Below, piece by piece: positions 12,859 through 27,524 of a stretch of DNA of 64,000 bases (the stretch's first letter is position 1; each line of letters begins with the position of its first letter). Position numbers and translations under genes: made by a program. Source of the stretch: Vespa crabro (lineage: Eukaryota; Arthropoda; Insecta; Hymenoptera; Vespidae); the NCBI RefSeq assembly GCF_910589235.1, contig NC_060956.1, positions 11,810,999 through 11,874,998 on the forward strand, given 5' to 3'. The notes beneath the pieces were generated by a model. The model was not told the origin of the DNA and made no database searches. It worked only from the letters and a program-made list of their open reading frames with translations.

Positions 12859-15800
12859 TTATATTCCTGTTATATTCTTTATTCTGCATCGATAGAATAT
12901 AAAATCAATGAAATTGAACGAGATTTCAAGTTTTCGTTTTTCGACGATACGCGTATATGAGCGAAAAATCGTATATACGATATGAAAGAATGTTAAAAAC
13001 TTTGATTCCAATATAAAATAGATGTTTGATCTTATGAAATGCAATGTTCTGAATCGATTGATAACATTTATCTAACTGTGGCACAAGTATTATTAAAGAT
13101 TTCACGATTTTATCTTCGCATATACCGAAAATCGCGTATGTCGATTACGTTTTTCGACAATTATGATATGAAAACGCGTATTTAAACATAGTAAAAACGT
13201 TATATTCTTGTTATATTCTTTATTCTGCATCGATAGAATATAAAATCAATGAAATTGAACGAGATTTCAAGTTTTCGTTTTTCAAAGATACGCGTATATG
13301 TGCGAAAAATCGTATATACGATATGAAAGAATTTTAAAAACTTTGATTCCAATATAAAATATATGTTTTTGATCTTATGAAATGCAATGTACTGAATCGA
13401 TTGGTAACAATTTTCTAACTGTGGCAAAAGTATTATTAAAAATTTCACGATTTCATCTTCGCATATACCGAAATTTGCGTATGTCGATTACGTTTTTCGA
13501 CAATTATCATATGAAAACGCGTATTTAGACATAGTACAAACGTTATATTCCTGTTATATTCTTTATTCTGCATCGATAGAATATAAAATCAATGAAATTG
13601 AACGAGATTTCAAGTTTTCGTTTTTCGACGATACGCGTATATGTGTGAAAAATCGTATATACGATATGAAAGAATGTTAAAAACTTTGATTCCAATATAA
13701 AATAGATGTTTGATCTTATGAATTGCAATGTTCTGAATCGATTGGTAATATTTTTCTAACTGTGGCACAAGTAATATTAAAGATTTCACGATTTTATCTT
13801 CGCATATACCGAAATTCGCGTATGTCGATTACGTTTTTCGACAATTATCATATGAAAACGCGTATTTGAACATAGTAAAAACTTTATATTCTTGTTATAT
13901 TCCTTATTCTGCATCGATAGAATATAAAATCAATGAAATTGAACGAGATTTCAAGTTTTCGTTTTTCGACGATACGCGTATATGAGCGAAAAATCGTATA
14001 TACGATATGAAAGAATGTTAAAAACTTTGATTCCAATATAAAATAGATGTTTGATCTTATGAAATGCAATGTTCTGAATCGATTGGTAACATTTTTCTAA
14101 CTGTGGCACAAGTATTATTAAAGATTTCACGATTTTATCTTCGCATATACCGAAATTCGCGTATTTCGATTAGGTTTTTCGACAATTATCATATGAAAAC
14201 GCGTATTTAAACATAGTAAAAACGTTATATTCTTGTTATATTCTTTATTCTGCATCGATAGAATATAAAATCAATGAAATTGAACGAGATTTCAAGTTTT
14301 CTTTTTTCGACGATACGCGTATATGAGCGAAAAATCGTATATACGATATGAAAGAATGTTAAAAACTTTGATTCCAATATAAAATAGATGTTTGATCTTA
14401 TGAAATGCAATGTTCTGAATTGATTGGTAACATTTTTCTAACTGTGGCACAAGTAATATTAAAGATTTCACGATTTTATCTTCGCATATACCGAAATTCG
14501 CGTATGTCGATTATGTTTTTCGACAATTATCATATGAAAACGCGTATTTAAACATAGTAAAAACGTTATATTCTTGTTATATTCTTTATTCTGCATCGAT
14601 AGAATTTAAAATCAATGAAATTGAACGAAATTTCAAGTTTTCGTTTTTCGACGATACGCGTATATGATCGAAAAATCGTATATACGATATGAAAGAATGT
14701 TAAAAACTTTGATTCCAATATAAAATAGATGTTTGATCTTATGAAATGCAATGTTCTGAATCGATTGGTAACATTTTTCTAACTGTGGCACAAGTATTAT
14801 TAAAGATTTCACGATTTTATCTTCGCATATACCGATATTCGCGTATGTCGATTAAGTTTTTCGACAATTATCATATGAAAACGCGTATTTAAACATAGTA
14901 AAAACGTTATATTCTTGTTATATTCTTTATTCTGCATCGATAGAATTTAAAATCAATGAAATTGAACGAGATTTCAAGTTTTCGTGTTTCGACGATACGC
15001 GTATATGAACGAAAAATCGTATATACGATATGAAAGAATGTTAAAAACTTTGATTCCAATATAAAATAGATGTTTGATCTTATGAAATGAAATGTTCTGA
15101 ATCGATTGGTAACATTTTTCTAACTGTGGCACAAGTATTATTAAAGATGTCACGATTTTATCTTCGCATATACCGAAAATCGCATGTGTCGATTAGGTTT
15201 TTCGACAATTATCATATGAAAACGCGTATTTGAACATAGTAAAAACTTTATATTCTTGTTATATTCCTTATTCTGCATCGATAGAATATAAAATCAATGA
15301 AATTGAACGAGATTTCAAGTTTTCGTTTTTCGACGATACGCGTTTATGAGCGAAAAATCGTATATACGATATGAAAGAATGTTAAAAACTTTGATTCCAA
15401 TATAAAATAGATGTTTGATCTTATGAAATGCAATGTTCTGAATCGATTGGTAACATTTTTCTAACTGTGGCACAAGTATTATTAAAGATTTCACGATGTT
15501 ATCTTCGCATATACCGAAATTCGCGTATGTCGATTAGGTTTTTCGACAATTATCATATGAAAACGCGTATTTAAACATAGTAAAAACGTTATATTCTTGT
15601 TATATTCTTTATTCTGCATCGATAGAATATAGAATCAATGAAATTGAACGAGATTTCAAGTTTTCGTTTTTCGACGATACGCGTATATGAGCGAAAAATC
15701 GTATATACGATATGAAAGAATGTTAAAAACTTTGATTCCAATATAAAATAGATGTTTGATCTTATGAAATGCAATGTTCTGAATCGATTGATAACATTTT

Positions 15801-17634
15801 TCTAACTGTGGCACAAGTATTATTAAAGATTTCACGATTTTATCTTCGCATATACCGAAAATCGCGTATGTCGATTACGTTTTTCGACAATTATGATATG
15901 AAAACGCGTATTTAAACATAGTAGAAACGTTATATTCTTGTTATATTCTTTATTCTGCATCGATAGAATATAAAATCAATGAAATTGAACGAGAGTTCAA
16001 GTTTTCGTTTTTCAAAGATACGCGTATATGTGCGAAAAATCGTATATACGATATGAAAGAATGTTAAAAACTTTGATTCCAATATAAAATAGACGTTTGA
16101 TCTGATGAAATGCAATGTACTGAATCGATTGGTAACAATTTTCTAACTGTGGCAAAAGTATTATTAAAGATTTCACGATTTCATCTTCGCATGTACCGAA
16201 ATTCGCGTATGTCGATTACGTTTTTCGACAATTATCATATGAAAACGTGTACTTAAACATAGTACAAACGTTATATTCCTGTTATATTCTTTATTCTGCA
16301 TCGATAGAATATAAAATCAATGAAATTGAACGAGATTTCAAGTTTTCGTTTTTCGACGATACGCGTATATGAGCGAAAAATCGTATATACGATATGAAAG
16401 AATGTTAAAAACTTTGATTCCAATATAAAATAGATGTTTGATCTTATGAAATGCAATGTTCTGAATCGATTGATAACATTTATCTAACTGTGGCACAAGT
16501 ATTATTAAAGATTTCACGATTTTATCTTCGCATATACCGAAAATCGCGTATGTCGATTACGTTTTTCGACAATTATGATATGAAAACGCGTATTTAAACA
16601 TAGTAAAAACGTTATATTCTTGTTATATTCTTTATTCTGCATCGATAGAATATAAAATCAATGAAATTGAACGAGATTTCAAGTTTTCGTTTTTCAAAGA
16701 TACGCGTATATGTGCGAAAAATCGTATATACGATATGAAAGAATGTTAAAAACTTTGATTCCAATATAAAATAGATGTTTGATCTTATGAAATGCAATGT
16801 ACTGAATCGATTGGTAACAATTTTCTAACTGTGGCAAAAGTATTATTAAAGATTTCACGATTTCATCTTCGCATATACCGAAATTCGCGTATGTCGATTA
16901 CGTTTTTCGACAATTATCATATGAAAACGCGTATTTAAACATAGTACAAACGTTATATTCCTGTTATATTCTTTATTCTGCATCGATAGAATATAAAATC
17001 AATGAAATTGAACGAGATTTCAAGTTTTCGTTTTTCGACGATACGCGTATATGAGCGAGAAATCGTATATACGATATGAAAGAATGTTAAAAACTTTGAT
17101 TCCAATATAAAATAGATGTTTGATCTTATGAAATGCAATGTTCTGAATTGATTGGTAACATTTTTCTAACTGTGGCACAAGTAATATTAAAGATTTCACG
17201 ATTTTATCTTCGCATATACCGAAATTCGCGTATGTCGATTACGTTTTTCGACAATTATCATATGAAAACGCGTATTTAAACATAGTAAAAACGTTATATT
17301 CTTGTTATATTCTTTATTCTGCATCGATAGAATTTAAAATCAATGAGAATGAACGAGATTTCAACTTTTCGTTTTTCGACGATACGCGTATATGTGCGAA
17401 AAATCGTATATACGATATGAAAGAATGTTAAAAACTTTGATTCCAATATAAAATAGATGTTTGATCTTATGAAATGCAATGTACTGAATCGATTGGTAAC
17501 AATTTTCTAACTGTGGCAAAAGTATTATTAAAGATTTCACGATTTCATCTTCGCATATACCGAAATTCGCGTATGTCGATTACGTTTTTCGACAATTATC
17601 ATATGAAAACGCGTATTTAAACATAGTACAAACG
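12859..17634. repeat. Large block, copy A (14 units)
   Basis: The block starts with a G unit, then a 343-bp F-type unit with a 2-bp insertion (ATATGTTTTTGATC), then a unit with TATGTGTGAAAAATCG and GAATTGCAATG, then one with TTATATTCCTTATTC, one with TTTTCTTTTTTCGACG, a K unit, two units with rare marks (TTTTCGTGTTTCG; CGCGTTTATGAG), one with GAATATAGAATC, and then F, G, F, S and K types. The same order returns in copies B and C. A is the fullest version and retains units missing from each of the others. Confidence 0.85.
13200..13542. repeat. 343-bp unit variant (also 20363 and 31276)
   Basis: Two extra T bases in ATATGTTTTTGATC make this unit 343 bp. The same insertion, with GAATTTTAAAAAC and AAAAATTTCACG, is found at 20363-20705 and 31276-31618. 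It marks the three copies of the large block. Other length variants are 51396-51738 (343 bp), 42871-43212 and 45259-45600 (342 bp), and 24457-24796, 40485-40824, 47306-47645, 47646-47985, 55149-55488 and 59581-59920 (340 bp). Confidence 0.9.
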
Positions 17635-20021
17635 TTATATTCCTGTTATATTCTTTATTCTGCATCGATAGAATATAAAATCAATGAAATTGAACGAGAT
17701 TTCAAGTTTTCGTTTTTCGACGATACGCGTATATGAGCGAAAAATCGTATATACGATATGAAAGAATGTTAAAAACTTTGATTCCAATATAAAATAGATG
17801 TTTGATCTTATGAAATGCAATGTTCTGAATCGATTGATAACATTTATCTAACTGTGGCACAAGTATTATTAAAGATTTCACGATTTTATCTTCGCATATA
17901 CCGAAAATCGCGTATGTCGATTACGTTTTTCGACAATTATGATATGAAAACGCGTATTTAAACATAGTAAAAACGTTATATTCTTGTTATATTCTTTATT
18001 CTGCATCGATAGAATATAAAATCAATGAAATTGAACGAGATTTCAAGTTTTCGTTTTTCAAAGATACGCGTATATGTGCGAAAAATCGTATATACGATAT
18101 GAAAGAATGTTAAAAACTTTGATTCCAATATAAAATAGATGTTTGATCTTATGAAATGCAATGTACTGAATCGATTGGTAACAATTTTCTAACTGTGGCA
18201 AAAGTATTATTAAAGATTTCACGATTTCATCTTCGCATATACCGAAATTCGCGTATGTCGATTACGTTTTTTGACAATTATCATATGAAAACGCGTATTT
18301 AAACATAGTACAAACGTTATATTCCTGTTATATTCTTTATTCTGCATCGATAGAATATAAAATCAATGAAATTGAACGAGATTTCAAGTTTTCGTTTTTC
18401 GACGATACGCGTATATGAGCGAGAAATCGTATATACGATATGAAAGAATGTTAAAAACTTTGATTCCAATATAAAATAGATGTTTGATCTTATGAAATGC
18501 AATGTTCTGAATTGATTGGTAACATTTTTCTAACTGTGGCACAAGTAATATTAAAGATTTCACGATTTTATCTTCGCGAATACCGAATTTCGCGTATGTC
18601 GATTACGTTTTTCGACAATAATCATATGAAAACGCGTATTTAAACATAGTACAAACGTTATATTCCTGTTATATTCTTTATTCTGCATCGATAGAATATA
18701 AAATCAATGAAATTGAACGAGATTTCAAGTTTTCGTTTTTCGACGATACGCGTATATGAGCGAAAAATCGTATATACGATATGAAAGAATGTTAAAAACT
18801 TTGATTCCAATATAAAATAGATGTTTGATCTTATGAAATGCAATGTTCTGAATCGATTGATAACATTTATCTAACTGTGGCACAAGTATTATTAAAGATT
18901 TCACGATTTTATCTTCGCATATACCGAAAATCGCGTATGTCGATTACGTTTTTCGACAATTATTATATGAAAACGCGTATTTAAACATAGTAAAAACGTT
19001 ATATTCTTGTTATATTCTTTATTCTGCATCGATAGAATATAAAATCAATGAAATTGAACGAGATTTCAAGTTTTCGTTTTTCAAAGATACGCGTATATGT
19101 GCGAAAAATCGTATATACGATATGAAAGAATGTTAAAAACTTTGATTCCAATATAAAATAGATGTTTGATCTTATGAAATGCAATGTACTGAATCGTTTG
19201 GTAACATTTTTCTAACTGTGGCACAAGTATTATTAAAGATTTCACGATTTTATCTTCGCGAATACCGAAATTCGCGTATGTCGATTACGTTTTTCGACAA
19301 TAATCATATGAAAACGCGTATTTAAACATAGTACAAACGTTATATTCCTGTTATATTCTTTATTCTGCATCGATAGAATATAAAATCAATGAAATTGAAC
19401 GAGATTTCAAGTTTTCGTTTTTCGACGATACGCGTATATGAGCGAAAAATCGTATATACGATATGAAAGAATGTTAAAAACTTTGATTCCAATATAAAAT
19501 AGATGTTTGATCTTATGAAATGCAATGTTCTGAATCGATTGATAACATTTTTCTAACTGTGGCACAAGTATTATTAAAGATTTCACGATTTTATCTTCGC
19601 ATATACCGAAAATCGCGTATGTCGATTAAGTTTTTCGACAATTATGATATGAAAACGCGTATTTAAACATAGTAGAAACGTTATATTCTTGTTATATTCT
19701 TTATTCTGCATCAATAGAATATAAAATCAATGAAATTGAACGAGAGTTCAAGTTTTCGTTTTTCAAAGATATGCGTATATGTGCGAAAAATCGTATATAC
19801 GATATGAAAGAATGTTAAAAACTTTGATTCCAATATAAAATAGACGTTTGATCTGATGAAATGCAATGTACTGAATCGATTGGTAACAATTTTCTAACTG
19901 TGGCAAAAGTATTATTAAAGATTTCACGATTTCATCTTCGCATGTACCGAAATTCGCGTATGTCGATTACGTTTTTCGACAATTATCATATGAAAACGTG
20001 TATTTAAACATAGTACAAACG

Positions 20022-23000
20022 TTATATTCCTGTTTTATTCTTTATTCTGCATCGATAGAATATAAAATCAATGAAATTGAACGAGATTTCAAGTTTTCGT
20101 TTTTCGACGATACGCGTATATGAGCGAAAAATCGTATATACGATATGAAAGAATGTTAAAAACTTTGATTCCAATATAAAATAGATGTTTGATCTTATGA
20201 AATGCAATGTTCTGAATCGATTGATAACATTTATCTAACTGTGGCACAAGTATTATTAAAGATTTCACGATTTTATCTTCGCATATACCGAAAATCGCGT
20301 ATGTCGATTACGTTTTTCGACAATTATGATATGAAAACGCGTATTTAAACATAGTAAAAACGTTATATTCTTGTTATATTCTTTATTCTGCATCGATAGA
20401 ATATAAAATCAATGAAATTGAACGAGATTTCAAGTTTTCGTTTTTCAAAGATACGCGTATATGTGCGAAAAATCGTATATACGATATGAAAGAATTTTAA
20501 AAACTTTGATTCCAATATAAAATATATGTTTTTGATCTTATGAAATGCAATGTACTGAATCGATTGGTAACAATTTTCTAACTGTGGCAAAAGTATTATT
20601 AAAAATTTCACGATTTCATCTTCGCATATACCGAAATTTGCGTATGTCGATTACGTTTTTCGACAATTATCATATGAAAACGCGTATTTAGACATAGTAC
20701 AAACGTTATATTCCTGTTATATTCTTTATTCTGCATCGATAGAATATAAAATCAATGAAATTGAACGAGATTTCAAGTTTTCGTTTTTCGACGATACGCG
20801 TATATGTGTGAAAAATCGTATATACGATATGAAAGAATGTTAAAAACTTTGATTCCAATATAAAATAGAGGTTTGATCTTATGAATTGCAATGTTCTGAA
20901 TCGATTGGTAATATTTTTCTAACTGTGGCACAAGTAATATTAAAGATTTCACGATTTTATCTTCGCATATACCGAAATTCGCGTATGTCGATTACGTTTT
21001 TCGACAATTATCATATGAAAACGCGTATTTGAACATAGTAAAAACTTTATATTCTTGTTATATTCCTTATTCTGCATCGATAGAATATAAAATCAATGAA
21101 ATTGAACGAGATTTCAAGTTTTCGTTTTTCGACGATACGCGTATATGAGCGAAAAATCGTATATACGATATGAAAGAATGTTAAAAACTTTGATTCCAAT
21201 ATAAAATAGATGTTTGATCTTATGAAATGCAATGTTCTGAATCGATTGGTAACATTTTTCTAACTGTGGCACAAGTATTATTAAAGATTTCACGATTTTA
21301 TCTTCGCATATACCGAAATTCGCGTATTTCGATTAGGTTTTTCGACAATTATCATATGAAAACGCGTATTTAAACATAGTAAAAACGTTATATTCTTGTT
21401 ATATTCTTTATTCTGCATCGATAGAATATAAAATCAATGAAATTGAACGAGATTTCAAGTTTTCTTTTTTCGACGATACGCGTATATGAGCGAAAAATCG
21501 TATATACGATATGAAAGAATGTTAAAAACTTTGATTCCAATATAAAATAGATGTTTGATCTTATGAAATGCAATGTTCTGAATCGATTGGTAACATTTTT
21601 CTAACTGTGGCACAAGTATTATTAAAGATTTCACGATTTTATCTTCGCATATACCGATATTCGCGTATGTCGATTAAGTTTTTCGACAATTATCATATGA
21701 AAACGCGTATTTAAACATAGTAAAAACGTTATATTCTTGTTATATTCTTTATTCTGCATCGATAGAATTTAAAATCAATGAAATTGAACGAGATTTCAAG
21801 TTTTCGTGTTTCGACGATACGCGTATATGAGCGAAAAATCGTATATACGATATGAAAGAATGTTAAAAACTTTGATTCCAATATAAAATAGATGTTTGAT
21901 CTTATGAAATGAAATGTTCTGAATCGATTGGTAACATTTTTCTAACTGTGGCACAAGTATTATTAAAGATGTCACGATTTTATCTTCGCATATACCGAAA
22001 ATCGCATGTGTCGATTAGGTTTTTCGACAATTATCATATGAAAACGCGTATTTGAACATAGTAAAAACTTTATATTCTTGTTATATTCCTTATTCTGCAT
22101 CGATAGAATATAAAATCAATGAAATTGAACGAGATTTCAAGTTTTCGTTTTTCGACGATACGCGTTTATGAGCGAAAAATCGTATATACGATATGAAAGA
22201 ATGTTAAAAACTTTGATTCCAATATAAAATAGATGTTTGATCTTATGAAATGCAATGTTCTGAATCGATTGGTAACATTTTTCTAACTGTGGCACAAGTA
22301 TTATTAAAGATTTCACGATTTTATCTTCGCATATACCGAAATTCGCGTATGTCGGTTAGGTTTTTCGACAATTATCATATGAAAACGCGTATTTAAACAT
22401 AGTAAAAACGTTATATTCTTGTTATATTCTTTATTCTGCATCGATAGAATATAGAATCAATGAAATTGAACGAGATTTCAAGTTTTCGTTTTTCGACGAT
22501 ACGCGTATATGAGCGAACAATCGTATATACGATATGAAAGAATGTTAAAAACTTTGATTCCAATATAAAATAGATGTTTGATCTTATGAAATGCAATGTT
22601 CTGAATCGATTGATAACATTTTTCTAACTGTGGCACAAGTATTATTAAAGATTTCACGATTTTATCTTCGCATATACCGAAAATCGCGTATGTCGATTAC
22701 GTTTTTCGACAATTATGATATGAAAACGCGTATTTAAACATAGTAGAAACGTTATATTCTTGTTATATTCTTTATTCTGCATCGATAGAATATAAAATCA
22801 ATGAAATTGAACGAGAGTTCAAGTTTTCGTTTTTCAAAGATACGCGTATATGTGCGAAAAATCGTATATACGATATGAAAGAATGTTAAAAACTTTGATT
22901 CCAATATAAAATAGACGTTTGATCTGATGAAATGCAATGTACTGAATCGATTGGTAACAATTTTCTAACTGTGGCAAAAGTATTATTAAAGATTTCACGA

Positions 23001-23433
23001 TTTCATCTTCGCATGTACCGAAATTCGCGTATGTCGATTACGTTTTTCGACAATTATCATATGAAAACGTGTATTTAAACATAGTACAAACGTTATATTC
23101 CTGTTATATTCTTTATTCTGCATCGATAGAATATAAAATCAATGAAATTGAACGAGATTTCAAGTTTTCGTTTTTCGACGATACGCGTATATGAGCGAAA
23201 AATCGTATATACGATATGAAAGAATGTTAAAAACTTTGATTCCAATATAAAATAGATGTTTGATCTTATGAAATGCAATGTTCTGAATCGATTGATAACA
23301 TTTATCTAACTGTGGCACAAGTATTATTAAAGATTTCACGATTTTATCTTCGCATATACCGAAAATCGCGTATGTCGATTACGTTTTTCGACAATTATGA
23401 TATGAAAACGCGTATTTAAACATAGTAAAAACG
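20022..23433. repeat. Large block, copy B (10 units, one unit lost)
   Basis: This repeats copy A from its G unit and 343-bp F-type unit to the G unit at 23093. It lacks A's K unit of 14566. Unit 21388 has the left half of A's 14225 unit (TTTTCTTTTTTCG, GAGCG) and the right half of 14566 (GAATCG, CCGATATTCGCG, GATTAAG). The loss therefore joined two units somewhere within about 21490-21583. It shares CTGTTTTATTC at its start with copy C. Confidence 0.85.
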
Positions 23434-26400
23434 TTATATTCTTGTTATATTCTTTATTCTGCATCGATAGAATATAAAATCAATGAAATTGAACGAGATT
23501 TCATGTTTTCGTTTTACAAAGATACGCGTATATGTGCGAAAAATCGTATATACGATATGATAGAATGTTAAAAACTTTGATTCCAATATAAAATAGACGT
23601 TTGATCTTATGAAATGCAATGTACTGAATCGATTGGTAACAATTTTCTAACTGTGGCAAAAGTATTATTAAAGATTTCACGATTTCATCTTCGCATGTAC
23701 CGAAATTCGCGTATGTCGATTACGTTTTTCGACAATTATCATATGAAAACGTGTATTTAAACATAGTACAAACGTTATATTCCTGTTATATTCTTTATTC
23801 TGCATCGATAGAATATAAAATCCATGAAATTGAACGAGATTTCAAGTTTTCGTTTTTCGACGATACGCGTATATGAGCGAAAAATCGTATATACCATATG
23901 AAAGAATGTTAAAAACTTTGTTTCCAATATGAAATAGATGTTTGATCTTATGAAATGCAATGTTCTGAATCGATTGGTAACATTTTTCTAACTGTGGCAC
24001 AAGTATTATTAAAGATTTCACGATTTTATCTTCGCATATACCGAAATTCGCGTATGTCGATTATGTTTTTCGACAATTATCATATGAAAACGCGTATTTA
24101 AACATAGTAAAAACGTTATATTCTTGTTATATTCTTTATTCTGCATCGATAGAATTTAAAATCAATGAAATTGAACGAGATTTCAAGTTTTCGTTTTTCG
24201 ACGATACGCCTATATGAGCGAAAAATCGTATATACGATATGAAAGAATGTTAAAAACTTTGATTCCAATATAAAATAGATGTTTGATCTTATGAAATGCA
24301 ATGTTCTGAATCGATTGGTAACATTTTTCTAACTGCGGCACTAGTATTATTAAAGATTTCACGATTTTATCTTCGCATATACCGAAATTCGCGTATTTCG
24401 ATTAGGTTTTTCGACAATTATCATATGAAAACGCGTATTTAAACATAGTAAAAACGTTATATTCTTGTTATATTCTTTATTCTGCATCGATAGAATATAG
24501 AATCAATGAAATTGAACGAGATTTCAAGTTTTCGTTTTTCGACGATACGCGTATATGAGCGAAAAATCGTATATACGATATGAAAGAATGTTAAAAACTT
24601 TGATTCCAATATAAAATAGATGTTTGATCTTATGAAATGCAATGTTCTGAATCGTTTGGTAACATTTATCTAACTGTGGCACAAGTATTATTAAAGATTT
24701 CACGGTTTATCTTCGCATATACCGAAATTCGCGTATGTCGATTATGTTTTTCGACAATTATCATATGAAGATGCGTATTTAAACATAGTAAAAACGTTAT
24801 ATTCTTGTTATATTCTTTATTCTGCATCGATAGAATTTAAAATCAATGAAATTGAACGAGATTTCAAGTTTTCGTTTTTCGACGATACGCGTATGTGAGC
24901 GAAAAATCGTATATACGATATGAAAGAATGTTAAAAACTTTGATTCCAATATAAAATAGATGTTTGATCTTATGAAATGCAATGTACTGAATCGATTGGT
25001 AACAATTTTCTAACTGTGGCAAAAGTATTATTAAAGATTTCACGATTTCATCTTCGCATATACCGAAATTCGCGTATGTCGATTACGTTTTTCGACAATT
25101 ATCATATGAAAACGCGTATTTAAACATAGTACAAACGTTATATTCCTGTTATATTCTTTATTCTGCATCGATAGAATATAAAATCAATGAAATTGAACGA
25201 GATTTCAAGTTTTCGTTTTTCGACGATACGCGTATATGAGCGAGAAATCGTATATACGATATGAAAGAATGTTAAAAACTTTGATTCCAATATAAAATAG
25301 ATGTTTGATCTTATGAAATGCAATGTTCTGAATTGATTGGTAACATTTTTCTAACTGTGGCACAAGTAATATTAAAGATTTCACGATTTTATCTTCGCAT
25401 ATACCGAAATTCGCGTATGTCGATTATGTTTTTCGACAATTATCATATGAAAACGCGTATTTAAACATAGTAAAAACGTTATATTCTTGTTATATTCTTT
25501 ATTCTGCATCGATAGAATTTAAAATCAATGAAATTGAACGAGATTTCAACTTTTCGTTTTTCGATGATACGCGTATATGTGCGAAAAATCGGATATACGA
25601 TATGAAAGAATGTTAAAAACTTTGATTCCAATATAAAATAGATGTTTGATCTTATGAAATGCAATGTACTGAATCGATTGGTAACAATTTTCTAACTGTG
25701 GCAAAAGTATTATTAAAGATTTCACGATTTCATCTTCGCATATACCGAAATTCGCGTATGTCGATTACGTTTTTCGACAATTATCATATGAAAACGCGTA
25801 TTTAAACATAGTACAAACGTTATATTCCTGTTATATTCTTTATTCTGCATCGATAGAATATAAAATCAATGAAATTGAACGAGATTTCAAGTTTTCGTTT
25901 TTCGACGATACGCGTATATGAGCGAGAAATCGTATATACGATATGAAAGAATGTTAAAAACTTTGATTCCAATATAAAATAGATGTTTGATCTTATGAAA
26001 TGCAATGTTCTGAATTGATTGGTAACATTTTTCTAACTGTGGCACAAGTAATATTAAAGATTTCACGATTTTATCTTCGCATATACCGAAATTCGCGTAT
26101 GTCGATTATGTTTTTCGACAATTATCATATGAAAACGCGTATTTGAACATAGTAAAAACTTTATATTCTTGTTATATTCCTTATTCTGCATCGATAGAAT
26201 ATAAAATCAATGAAATTGAACGAGATTTCAAGTTTTCGTTTTTCGACGATACGCGTTTATGAGCGAAAAATCGTATATACGATATGAAAGAATGTTAAAA
26301 ACTTTGATTCCAATATAAAATAGATGTTTGATCTTATGAAATGCAATGTTCTGAATCGATTGGTAACATTTTTCTAACTGTGGCACAAGTATTATTAAAG

Positions 26401-27524
26401 ATTTCACGATTTTATCTTCGCATATACCGAAATTCGCGTATGTCGGTTAGGTTTTTCGACAATTATCATATGAAAACGCGTATTTAAACATAGTAAAAAC
26501 GTTATATTCTTGTTATATTCTTTATTCTGCATCGATAGAATATAGAATCAATGAAATTGAACGAGATTTCAAGTTTTCGTTTTTCGACGATACGCGTATA
26601 TGAACGAACAATCGTATATACGATATGAAAGAATGTTAAAAACTTTGATTCCAATATAAAATAGATGTTTGATCTTATGAAATGCAATGTTCTGAATCGA
26701 TTGATAACATTTTTCTAACTGTGGCACAAGTATTATTAAAGATTTCACGATTTTATCTTCGCATATACCGAAAATCGCGTATGTCGATTACGTTTTTCGA
26801 CAATTATGATATGAAAACGCGTATTTAAACATAGTAGAAACGTTATATTCTTGTTATATTCTTTATTCTGCATCGATAGAATATAAAATCAATGAAATTG
26901 AACGAGAGTTCAAGTTTTCGTTTTTCAAAGATACGCGTATATGTGCGAAAAATCGTATATACGATATGAAAGAATGTTAAAAACTTTGATTCCAATATAA
27001 AATAGACGTTTGATCTGATGAAATGCAATGTACTGAATCGATTGGTAACAATTTTCTAACTGTGGCAAAAGTATTATTAAAGATTTCACGATTTCATCTT
27101 CGCATGTACCGAAATTCGCGTATGTCGATTACGTTTTTCGACAATTATCATATGAAAACGTGTATTTAAACATAGTACAAACGTTATATTCCTGTTATAT
27201 TCTTTATTCTGCATCGATAGAATATAAAATCAATGAAATTGAACGAGATTTCAAGTTTTCGTTTTTCGACGATACGCGTATATGAGCGAAAAATCGTATA
27301 TACGATATGAAAGAATGTTAAAAACTTTGATTCCAATATAAAATAGATGTTTGATCTTATGAAATGCAATGTTCTGAATCGATTGATAACATTTATCTAA
27401 CTGTGGCACAAGTATTATTAAAGATTTCACGATTTTATCTTCGCATATACCGAAAATCGCGTATGTCGATTACGTTTTTCGACAATTATGATATGAAAAC
27501 GCGTATTTAAACATAGTACAAACG
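22070..27524. repeat. Four-unit block repeated at 4,091 bp spacing
   Basis: Units 22070-23433 and 26161-27524 match in order and in rare marks: CGCGTTTATGAG, GTCGGTTAGG in place of GTCGATTAGG, a GAACAATCG change in the next unit, GAATATAGAATC, and GAGAGTTCAAG in the F-type unit. The spacing is twelve units less one base, which agrees with the 340-bp unit at 24457-24796 in between. The stretch between the copies, 23434-26160, is other zone II sequence. Confidence 0.8.
23434..25137. repeat. Block matching 39462-41165
   Basis: Five units correspond one to one with those at 39462-41165, at a constant offset of 16,028 bp. Shared rare marks are ATCCATGAAATTG (23820, 39849), ATACCATATG with TTTGTTTCCAATATG, the one-base deletion CACGGTTTATC (24701, 40729), GAAGATGCGTATT and CGCGTATGTGAG. 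The third and fourth units differ in type on their left sides, which suggests later local exchange. Confidence 0.8.
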
